Of a DNA stretch of 64,000 nucleotides, positions 38,001 through 50,000 are shown piece by piece. Position 1 is the first letter of the stretch. Each line of letters begins with the position of its first letter. The stretch is from Cyrtodaria siliqua (lineage: Eukaryota > Mollusca > Bivalvia > Adapedonta > Hiatellidae): assembly GCA_037043455.1 (NCBI GenBank), contig JAWPHD010003257.1, positions 124,001 through 188,000 of the forward strand, written 5' to 3'. The notes beneath the pieces were generated by a model. The model saw only the letters and a list, made by a program, of their open reading frames with translations. It was not told the DNA's origin and ran no database searches. A program made the translations under genes and the position numbers.

Positions 38001-41000
38001 AGTAATCACACCTCCAGTACACAGCCAAGATTGCAAGATCTAATTACAAATGCAGCCAATTAGAAACGGTGTTATTTATCCACATATGCGGTAAGCCAAT
38101 CAGATAATCCGTTGCATTTACTATACAGAATTTTACTTTCACTTTTTAAACACCTAATTAAACGACCAAGTTTACGTACTGATCAGTTGACCATTGTCAG
38201 TATATTTGTTATAAAACTGTTTCTATTAAAAGTATAACTGAATTTTTTTTTTTTTTTAATTTCTTTCTTGATCACATGCTAGTCACATGACCAACACAGA
38301 AATTCAAAATGGCGGCTGACAGAGTAAACAAGATCGTTTTTCATAGTTGTAAGTTTATAAAAAACGGATTAAAACATCGCACATGTATTGTCTTATATTT
38401 TTATAATAATATGACAATATATACACACTTTGCTGGATGATTTTCTTCCTATAAATACAAGGTTTTGTAAAAATAGTTTGTCCTATAACAGTTCAACCCC
38501 ACAGACCAAAATTTAATTTTGTTTTTTTTGTTTTGCTGTTTCTCTTTTTTTGTTATTACATAATACCTCAGTCACAAATGAAACCTCTGCTATCTATCTA
38601 TGACTCAATCATACACTTGAATAACCTGCTTATAAACTTCCTTACAGTGTACTGAACATATAATTTGCATGGGAAATAAAACAATATTGTTAAAATGAAA
38701 GAAATAAAACTTTAGTATTGTTTTTGTCTATTTTCGAAGTGTAATCAATTATTTATCCAGAAAAAGGGTGACCTAAAGAGATCTAAAAAATCAAAAATTT
38801 GAGAAGGCACTCACTCCTTTTTAACTGAAACTCTGGCCAGTTAGAGCACTGACAAGTTTGTGCCAATATAAAAATATTTGGCTCTAATGTTTTCAATTTG
38901 GCTCTAATTTTTTTCATTTGGCGAAAGTAGTTGCGCAAAGAAAAAAATAGCCAGTGCAAGCCCTGAGTATTACCTTGACCTTGGAGCCACGGACCTGGAT
39001 TTTGTGCGCGACACGTTGTTTGGTTGTGATGAGCATTTGTGCCAAGTTATTTGAAAATGCGTCCAGGCATGCAAAAGTTATTGACCGAACACGATTTGAC
39101 CTTTGACCTCTAATTGTGACCTTGGGGCCACAGACCTGGATTTTGTGCGCAACACATCGTCTTGTTGTGATGAGCACTTGTGCAAAGTTATTTGAAAATC
39201 CGTCCATGAATGCCAGAGTTATTGAATGGACACAATTTGACTTTTGACCTCCAAGTGTGACCTTGACTGTGAAGACCTGGGTTTTGCGCGCGACACATCA
39301 TCTTGTTGTTGCGATCACTTGTGCCAAGTTAATTAACAAGAGGTCAATGACCTTGAAGCTCTACTGATTGATTTTGATTTCAGGAAGTAGTCGCTACAGA
39401 CTTGTTTTTTGAAAAATTTTTTTTAGCCGTGGCGGCCATCTTGAATTTCCGGCCGACCTGAAATTTTGCTAGGATCAATAAGACATCAAGAGCAACATTC
39501 CTGTGAAGTTTCATGAAAATCCGTCAAGTAGTTTCAGAGGAGTTGTCGCTACAAGTTTTCATGATATAACTCTATGTAAACAAAGATGGCCGCTGACAGC
39601 CATGTTTAACGTCGAATCAAAATAATGTTTGACTCTGATAACCGTCATGTCATGCTGATCATTTTACAAAAAGTCCCATATCAATATCACTTATAGTTTC
39701 AAGACGTAGTCGCTACAAACTTCTTTATTAAAAATCTATTTTTAGCTGTGGCGGCCATCTTGAATTTCTGGCCGATCTGAAATTTTGCTAGGATCAATTA
39801 GACATTAAGAGCAACATTCCTGTAAAGTTTCATGAAAATCTGCCAAGTAGTTCAAAGGAGTAGTCGCTATAAGTTTTTACTATATAACTCTATGTAAACA
39901 AAGATGGCCGCTGGCAGCCATGTTAAACGTTGAATCAAAACGATTTTTGACAAGGACCAACATCATGTCATGCTGATCATTTTAGAAAAAGTCCCATATC
40001 AATATCACTTATAGTTTTCAAGAAGTAGTCGCTACAAACTGGTATTTTGAAAATTTATTTTTAGCCGTGGCGGCCATCTTGAATTTCCGGCCAACTTGAA
40101 ATTTTGCTAGGATCAATTAGACATCAAGAGCAACATTCCTGTGAAGTTTCATGAACATCCGTCAAGTAGTTTCAGAGGAGTAGTCGCTACAAGTTTTCAT
40201 TATATAACTCTATGTAAACAAAGATGGCCGCTGGCAGCCATGTTTAAAGTCGAATCAAAACGATTTTCGACAAGGACCAACATCATGTCATGCTGATCAT
40301 TTTAGAAAAGTCCCATATCAATATCACTTATAGTTTTCATGAAGTAGTCGCTACAAACTTGTTTTTTAAAAACCTATTTTTAGATCTGGCGGCCATCTTG
40401 GATTTCACATCAACATGAATTTTTGCTAGGATCAACTAGACTTCATGGGCAACATTTCTGTAAAGTTTCATGAAAATCCATTCAGTAGTTTCAGAGGAGT
40501 AGTCGCTACAAAAAAAAGTTTACGGACAGACGGACGGACAGACGGACGGACGACGGACGCCGCACCACGGCATAATCTCTGCTGATCTCTGATCAGTAGA
40601 GCTAAAAACCCATGCAGGGGTTTTGAAGGTACAGTCCGGACACAAACTGCGGACTGACGGACAGACAGATGGTGCGATTACTATATGCCCCCGAAACCCT
40701 TTCGGGGACATAAAAAAAACAAGAAAATGGTTATGCTCAATATAGCTTCTTGTTTTTTTTGTCTTATTTATTCAACTATAAAAAAAAGTATTTTAATATT
40801 TATCTATTAATTATATTTATTCTTAAAGGCTTTTTAAAACTGTTTATGTAGATGTATGCATTAAACATTTTGTGAAAATAGCCACAACTGGCACAAGTGA
40901 ATGCAACGCATGACTAAAATGTGCGATGGGTCTGTTAACAATAATGACTGCTAACTGTTTTTTTGTACATTCAGACCATTGTGTACAGCAATCAATTAAT

Positions 41001-44000
41001 CACAGGTCATCACCTTTCATGATTCAAATTGCCAGGGACATGTGAACAAATGTAATGTTGAGATTATTATATATATGAAGAACATGATATTTGAATCGTT
41101 TGTGTAGTATTTTAAGCTTAGCAGTCTTGTTTTTAAGAGAAGCAGTCACTTTTAGGCATCACATTATTATATTTTGACATCATAGGTAAGCATCCTGTAA
41201 AGTTTGAAAAGAAACAGAGAAAAACTGTGGGAGGAGATAGACACACAAGATATTTCAACGTAAAATTGGACGAAAAAAGGCCACAGGTCTGGTATTACTG
41301 GGTTGATTTTGATGCAGAAACAATATGCGCATCTTGACATCATAGGTAAACATCCTGTAAAGTTTCGAAGTAATCGGTTGAAAAATGTGGGAGGAGATAG
41401 ACACACAAGATATTTTCACATAAAATTTGATGAAAAAGGGGCCACAACTCCGGTATGGATATACAGGTACCCTGGATTTGAAACTGCCTATACGCCCCTT
41501 TTTAATTCACGATTTATCCGCCGAATGGCGAATAACCTAATAAGCTAGTTCTCTGATTACTCTGCGGTAAACAACAGGGTACCAGTCAGGGCAACAGGTG
41601 AGCGGTGGCCATTTTTGACGTGATTGATTATCCTGAAATGAGTTGATGCTGACCTAAAAATGAATTGTTAACATACTACTACGCGATATATTTCAAATAT
41701 CGAGCTAAGTTATTTAAATATATGCATATATTGCTTTTAATTTATTGAAAAAATTATGGAATTCATAATATAACTTGGATTTTAATGACGAAAATACACT
41801 CGATAGCTCTGTTGATTTTCTTTTTCTACAGTTTTCGGCTTGAATCGAGAATGTACATTTCTAGAAATTTAACTCCTCTTTCATTTACGGTATGATATTC
41901 AAAATAATTATTCCTTCTTAATGCCATTATTGTGAAGATCTGGTTTATGGCCTTGGATTTCTGTATACTATGTTTCCTTCTCAAATTACGCAGTTGAAAT
42001 TGGTTAAAGATTCATATAAAAAAAATCCTGAATATTTTTCATAAAACACATTCTAAGAAGTCAAACACCTGTTTTATTTAGGGTAATATATTCAAATTAA
42101 TTATTTCTTTGTATTGCCATTATTGTGTAAATTCAGTTATGATGTACGTGTTTTATAATTATGTGAACAACACGATACCTGTGTATTCGGTATGACACGT
42201 TTGACTTTGGGGTACTTGCGTGCAATAAAACAGAAATATTATATCGATCACCAACATCCTGTTAATTTGAACCACAAGACAACACTTTGAATTATATTTG
42301 TTACCGCCCTTCTAAGGATTGTTAAGGGGACAATATGTCAAAATACCGCGCAGGATCGCCTTGTATATTCGGTATGACACATCTGACTTAGGGGTGGAAG
42401 GGTGTAATAACAAACAAGAGGTCAATGACCTTGAAGCTCTACTGATTGATTTTGATTTCAGGAAGTAGTCGCTACAGACTTGTTTTTTTGAAAATCTATT
42501 TTTAACCGTGGCGGCCATCTTGAATTTCCGGCCGACCTGAAATTTTGCTAGGATCAATAAGACATTAAGACCAACATTCCTGTGAAGTTTCATGAAAATC
42601 CGTCAAGTAGTTTCAGAGGAGTAGTCGCTACAAGTTTTCATTATATAACTCTATGTAAACAAAGATGGCCGCTGGCAGCCATGTTTAACGTCAAATCTAG
42701 GGGTGTCGCGATATACCGGTATACCGGTAAATCGCGGTATTCACCCGTGCGATAAAATATCGCGATATTAAAAGTACATACCGGTATTCCGCGATATTCA
42801 TGAAGTGTGTTGTGTTTTCTTTTATATCCATCGTATTTCCGCGGCTTTTAATCTTTGCACGCTTATTTGAAAGTGAAAAATAAAAAAACTTGTACCACTC
42901 CACGAAGCTGCGTCGTCCAGCCATTTTATTTATACATTATTACGCAGGGTTCTCAATAGACGCGTACACGCGCGTTTTGACGCATGGAAATTCAATTTGA
43001 CCCAATTCTGACGCAGCTAATTCGTGTATTTGCTTCCAAGCATCAATCCAATACACATGTACCTATTGCGTGCTGCATAACAGTGATTGACACCTTGCCT
43101 GACGACCTTGATCGCCTCTCGACCAATCAAATTCGCTGCTGTCACAGCTTGTGGCACAGAGGCGAAAATAACCTGTCTGTAAATAGTGTCACTGTGTAAT
43201 CTTATCGCTGCTATTGTGTTAATAATTTAACGATTATCCTTGAAGTTTATGATGCTTTTTGCAGGTGGAGACTATTATGACTTGATTTGATTAACTGTTT
43301 AATTGATTGCTACCGGCTTCTGATTGATTACCGGTTAATTAGACTGAACTGAGATAAAACAAATGCTAGCGGTCAAACGTGAAAATTATAAAATCGGCAA
43401 AAATTAAATTGACTTTATTTATGTCTGTTGACGTTGTTTTTTATTTGTGTTTGTTTTTTGTTAATTTTGTTTTACGCACGTTTTAAAGAGCAAAGAAATA
43501 TAATTTTAATGAGGATAATTTAAATATTTATAAATCGGCGAAATGTACATAAACAGCGCTTATTTTAACCTGGGTTATCGTTCAGTCAAAACTTACCGGA
43601 CATTACGCATTGTGATATTTTGTGTTGACGTACTATTTTTGTGCTGTCGAGTAACGGACTTTATTAATTTATGTATGTTCAAAATATATGTATGTTCAAT
43701 ACACAAATGGCGCAAAGAAATATATTTTCATTTATGTCGTCGCAGTCTACGAAACGGCCTGTGTGTTGGGGATGCACTGTGTGAGGTAGTCTCATTTATT
43801 TCTGACCCCGAAGAAGCAGAAAATAAGAGAGCTAGTGTTATGACTTATATATAATAAAATTCCTCACCGTCTGATTGGAGAAAAAATTAGGCAAACACTA
43901 AAGTGTGTCTATACTGCAGCCGAGGTGCGATCTTGTTTGGCCCAATTACATGATGAATTATCAATCACTGTACTATGTTTTTATTTTATACTTGTCATGT

Positions 44001-47000
44001 ACATATAAGAAGAAATATAGCTTACAAATGCATGCAGAAGATTAAGGCAATATATCGCGATATATATCGTGATAATTTAATAAATATTGCAATATATCGC
44101 GATATTGGTTTCTGATATCGTGACACCACTATGATTTGACAAAACGATTTTCGACAAGGACCAACATCATGTCATACTGATCATTTTAGAAAAAGTCCCA
44201 TATCAATATCTCTTATAGTTTTGAAGAAGTAGTCGCTACAAACTTATTTATTTTAAATCTATTTTTAGCTGTGACGGCCATTTTGAATTTCCGGCCGACC
44301 TGAAATTTTTCTAGGATCAACGAGACATCAAGAGCAACATTCCTGTGAAGTTTCATGAACATCCGTCAAGTAGTTTTAGAAAAGTAGTCGCTACAAGTTT
44401 TTACTATATAACTCTATGTAACCAAAGATGGCCACTGGCAGCCATGTTTAACGTCGAATCAAAATAATTTTCCACAAGGATCAACATCATGTCATGCTGA
44501 TCATTTTAGAAAAAGTCCCATATCAATATCTCTTATAGTTTTGAAGAAGTAGTCGCTACAAACTTGTTTATTTTAAATCTATTTTTAGCTGTGACGGCCA
44601 TCTTGAATTTCCGGCCGACCTGAAATTTTTCTAGGATCAACGAGACATCAAGAGCAACATTCCTGTGAAGTTTCATGAACATTTGTCATGTAGTTTCAGA
44701 GTAGTAGTCTCTACAAGTTTTTACTATATAACCAAAGATGGCCACTGGCAGCCATGTTTAACGTCGAATCAAAATAATTTTCCACAAGGATTAACATCAT
44801 GTCATGCTGATCATTTTAGAAAAAGTCCCATATAAATATCACTTATAGTTTTCAAGAAGCAGTCGCTACAAACTTATTTTTTAAAAATCTATTTTTAGCT
44901 GTGACGGCCATCTTGAATTTCTGGCAGATCTGAAATTTTGCTAGGATCAATTAGACATCAAGAGCAACATTCCTGTAAAGTTTCATGACAATCCGCCAAG
45001 TAGTTTCAGAGTAGTAGTCTCTACAAGTTTTTACTATATAACCAAAGATGGCCACTGGCAGCCATGTTTAACGTCGAATCAAAATAATTTTCCACAAGGA
45101 TTAACATCATGTCATGCTGATCATTTTAGAAAAAGTCCCATATAAATATCACTTATAGTTTTCAAGAAGCAGTCGCTACAAACTTATTTTTTAAAAATCT
45201 ATTTTTAGCTGTGACGGCCATCTTGAATTTCTGGCAGATCTGAAATTTTGCTAGGATCAATTAGACATCAAGAGCAACATTCCTGTAAAGTTTCATGACA
45301 ATCCGCCAAGTAGTTTCAGAGGAGTAGTCGCTACAAGTTTTTACTATATATCTCTATGTAAACAAAGATGGCCGCTGGCAGCCATGTTTAACGTTGAATC
45401 AAAACAATTTTTAACAAGGATCAACATCATGTCATGCTGATCATTTTAGAAAAAGTCCCATATCAATATCACTTATAGTTTTCAAGAAGTAGTCGCTACA
45501 AACTTGCATTTTAAAACTCTATTTTTAGCTTTGGGGGCCATCTTGGATTTCACATCAACATGAATTTTTGCTAGGATCAACTAGACTTTATGGGCAACAT
45601 TTCTGTAAAGTTTCATGAATATCCATCCAGTAGTTTCAGAGAAGTTGTCGCTACAAGTTTTTAATATATAACTCTATGTAAACAAAGATGGCTGCTGGCA
45701 GCCTTGTTTAACGTTGAATCAAAACAATTTTTGACAAGGACCAACATCATGTCATGCTGATCATTTTACAAAAAGTCCAATATCAATATCACTTATAGTT
45801 TTCAAGTAGTAGTCGCTACAAACTTGTATTTTGAAAATCTATTTTTAGCCATGGCAGCCATCTTGAATTTCCGGGCGACCTGAAATTTTGCTAGGATCAA
45901 TTAGACATCAAGAGCAACATTCCTGTGAAGTTTCATGAAAATCCGTCAAGTAGTTTCAGAGGAGTAGTCGCTACAAGTTTTCATCATATAACTCTATGTA
46001 AACAAAGATGGCCACTGGCAGCCATGTTTAACGTCGAATCAAAATAATGTTTGACTCTTATAACCATCATGTCATGCTGATCATTTTACAAAAAGTCCCA
46101 TATCAATATCACTTATAGTTTTCAAGACGTAGTCGCTACGAACTTCTTTTTTAAAAATCTATTTTTAGCTGTGGCGGCCATCTTGAATTTCTGGCCGATC
46201 TGAAATTTTGCTAGGATCAATTAGACATTAATAGCAATATTCCTGTAAAGTTTCATGAAAATCTGTCAAGTAGTTTCAAAGGAGTAGTCGCTACAAGTTT
46301 TTACTATATAACTGTATGTAAACAAAGATGGCCGCTGGCAGCCATGTTTAACGTCGAATCAAAAGGATTTTCGACAAGGACCAACATCATGTCATGCTGA
46401 TCATTTTAGAAAAAGTCCCATATCAATATCACTTATAGTTTTCATGAAGAAGTCGCTACAAACTTGTTTTTTAAAAACCTATTTTTAGATCTGGCGGCCA
46501 TCTTGGATTTCACGTCAACATGAATTTTTGCTAGGATCAACTAGACTTCATGGGCAACATTTCTGTAAAGTTTCATGAAAATCCATTCAGTAGTTTCAGA
46601 GGAGAAGTCGCTACAAAAAAAGTTTACGGACAGACGGACGCCGCACCACGGCATAAGCTCTGCTGATCTCTGATCAGTAGAGCTAAAAAGGAAAGCATTC
46701 GACATATTATTACATCCTGTTTATTGGCACAAATGGTGACAAAAATGAATTGTATCAAAATACAACTGCCAACACCGACACGTCGACCGTACTGTATATT
46801 CGGTATCGAACGCTGTGAATTAGAAGGCCAGGCGTGCAATATGGAACAATATACCACTAAATGAATATTCTGTTTATATTGAACCACATACCTAATATAT
46901 CAGTGATTGAACATAAGATTAACACGACCATCATAGTTTAATTAAACAAGACAATCATAGTTTAATAAAACAAGACAACTGCGTAAGCCAAAATCAAGTC

Positions 47001-50000
47001 GAGTTACCTAATGAGCCAGCTAACTTATAAATGTACTTACATATATCATTTTGCATGTAACAATTATTGTAAATGTACAATTTGCCGAGTCACATGATCA
47101 TTGTCGCAGTTTCACATACGGTCATCTTATTTATTCCGTTTATAAAAGTTAAAACAGAAGTCACTTTATAAAGGTTTGGCCAGCTAGCTTAAATACTTTT
47201 CCCAAAAGAAACAAATCAGCAACGATCTGAATATATCATATATATTAACAATTTGCAGTGTCGCGTCAATGTCGCAGTTTCGAATTATTACGGATAAACG
47301 AACGGATATTTTGTTATTTAGTTCGTTTTAAGTAAAGCTAACACAGACATCACTTTATAGAAGAAAGAATTAGCTCTTAACGTCTCTCTGAATTAGCCAG
47401 CTAACTTAAAAACTTTTCCCAAAATAAACAAGTCAGCAACGATATGTATATATATACATGTATTTTTTTTTTTAATTTGCCGAGTATTTTTTGTTATTTA
47501 GTTCGTTTTTAGTAAAGATAAAACAAAATCACTATATAGAATACAGAAGTGTCTTTCAACTCGTCTTTGAAATAGCCAGCATTCTTAAATACTTTTCCCA
47601 AAACAAATAAATTAACGATATGTTTTCTTAGATTTGATCAATTCGTAAGACGGTGCGCAAAAAACCCTTATTTGTACGCGCAAGTATTCATGGGTAAATT
47701 ATTATTCGGCGGATAAATTGGATTTATGACATTAGTGTTTCCCCTAAAGCCCTGCCCCTTTTTTGGAAATCCCTGTTCCCCTAAAAACGAGTCCTGTTGC
47801 CGTTATATAACTGCCCTTTTGCCCTAAATTCATCAGGCCTAATCTGTATTGACCTCCTTAGGCTATAAATCTTAGGCAATAAATCGAGCAGGTGTTAATT
47901 GCAAACGTTGTATACATGGAGTGTTTCGTAAGGATTAGCTTGACCCGAGGTGTTTATGTATAATTTGGCCATCCCATTTGCCGACAACTGGGGTGAAGTC
48001 AATCATGCTTATTAGGTTTGGACATGTCAACTTTTTGTGTCCGTTATGAAAATAATTATGTTTATTCATATTTCATTAAAAATCTCAAGTAAATTTGCTC
48101 CGGTCCATCGCGATTAAAACATAAAAAGATGAGAAAATATCAAATTAATCGAAAATCGCATGAAAAAAATCAAAATGAGACTGTTATGTCTGTTACTCCA
48201 GTTTGCTTCGCGGTGTCAAAGTAAATAGATCGATTATGAATAAAGACGGGACATTTTTATAACAATTTATAGTCATATCTGACCACTGTCCCCCGAACTG
48301 TAACGATTTGACGTGATTAACTATGAACTGGCGCAAGCAATTGTAAAACTACTTTAGCGTAAAAAGTTGACGTAAATTTGGATCGCTTTAAAATGTTCTA
48401 CTTTCACTTTGTGTTTTTCTTCTGTTTTTAAATGTTATTCACTTAAACAGAAACAACGGCTCATTGTTATGTTCAGTATATTGAAATTGTATAAAAAAGG
48501 AAAGAAAAAAAGACAGAATCTAAAAAAGCAACTAAAACAATTAAATGAATGAGAACTGCATTACACATGTACCTGTTTTTTTATTTATGCTAACTTCATA
48601 TTTTATTTCCTTTCCAACAATAATTTTTTTTTGTTCCATTTTGAAGTTATCGCGCACTGGAAAATGCCCTTTTTACATAGTTTAACGCGCTTAAAAATTC
48701 CCTTTCATGGTTTGACATTAACTGTTTTTGGCCACTTGTCCATAGGACAAGTAACTTTAAAAATTGACTTGTCCCCAGCCAAATTTACTTGTCCCCAAAC
48801 TTCATGTAAAAGTGATAAAAAAAAACAAGATAATTATCATTTTTCTGGGGTGGGTTTTCAACTGACAGATATCGCCACATTTTTTTGTGTATTTTCTAGA
48901 CATCATCACCCAGCCGCATGTCCACCTTCATGGCCCAAATTTTCTGAACAGATTGCGTACGTCTGGGTGACAAAGACTATTTATTTTTCAAGGTCAAGTT
49001 AGGTCATTGCCGGTGTCTGTAATATTTATAATGCTATGAGAAAATATTGTTTAAAATACGCCACGTACCGTCTACGCACATGTCTGACATGAGATCGACA
49101 GTTACCGTAAAATTGATTGGTTAAACAAAACTCGTAACTCAGCGATCAGTACTGCCTCAACCATTTTCTTTGCAAAAATAATATCGGAAAGGAATAGACA
49201 CCAACTTGGATACTACTTTTCGGTCATGTGGGTTCAATCACGTGTAATAAACAATGGCGGCGCCCATAGAACCAGCCACCTGGTTGCAGCATGCTCGTTA
49301 TTCCGATGATCTACGAAAACTATAAAATTTAAACAAAAATATGTTTAAAATCAATCCATTTCCGATTCTTGTTACGGTTTACGCGGTACTTTGCCGGGGC
49401 AAATAAACCAAACCCATCGAATCGACGTTTGTATCTTTGGAAATACCTTTCGAGCAGTATTTCCGATGATATACGGAAATGAGCGAGTTCAGTCGTTTTT
49501 TCTCGTAATTACACGAAAGTCACGCCTCAACCAATGAAAACAAGAGAGTTTGTATTCATCATTTATAAGGTGCTAGACGATGTCTTGACACATTTTTTCA
49601 CTCGCGATTTTTAATTTTTAAAGATTGTTCGATATAAAATTTAGTTGTCCATCGGACAGGTCACCTGGGACAATTAACTTGTCCCCAATAGAATCTGCAT
49701 GGCATCGGACAAGCGGACATCTGTTAATGTCAAACCCTGCCTTTTTCAGGGAGCACCCTGCCCTTTTTCAAACCTGGGGGCAACACTAGACATGTTTTGA
49801 ATCCAGAGTATGTAGATCTACGACTCCGGTAATACTGGGTCGATTTTAACGCCGAAACTATATGCACATCTTGACATCATAGGTAAAGTTTCGAAGCAAT
49901 GGGTAGAAAACTGTGGGAGGAACTGATAGATACACAAACTTTTCGGACTGGACGGAAGGATGGACATGGCTAAAGTTATATGCCCCCTCATCATTCGGTG

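Larger units (their letters stand above)
37585..40712 (+). mobile_element. Family G array element split by two insertions (intron 1)
   Basis: Pieces at ~37585-37635, 38966-39336 and 40606-40712 join into one element matching 33049-33680 ('cacttgtgccaagtta', 'ggacggacagacagatggt'). Its 3' end is intact: 'atatgcccccgaaaccctttcggggacataa', a CCCCGAAA/TTTCGGGG hairpin. It is interrupted by an hAT-like element (37636-38965) and a CAAGA..CTAA element (39337-40605). Confidence 0.78.

Noticed and set aside
43543..43854. 103-codon plus-strand ORF in the hAT-like element
   Set aside because: Considered as a transposase fragment, but no BED-finger, DDE or hAT dimerisation motif could be recognised.
48631..49002. 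123-codon plus-strand ORF
   Set aside because: Spans the end of one hAT-like element and the subterminal repeats of the nested one; not a plausible protein.
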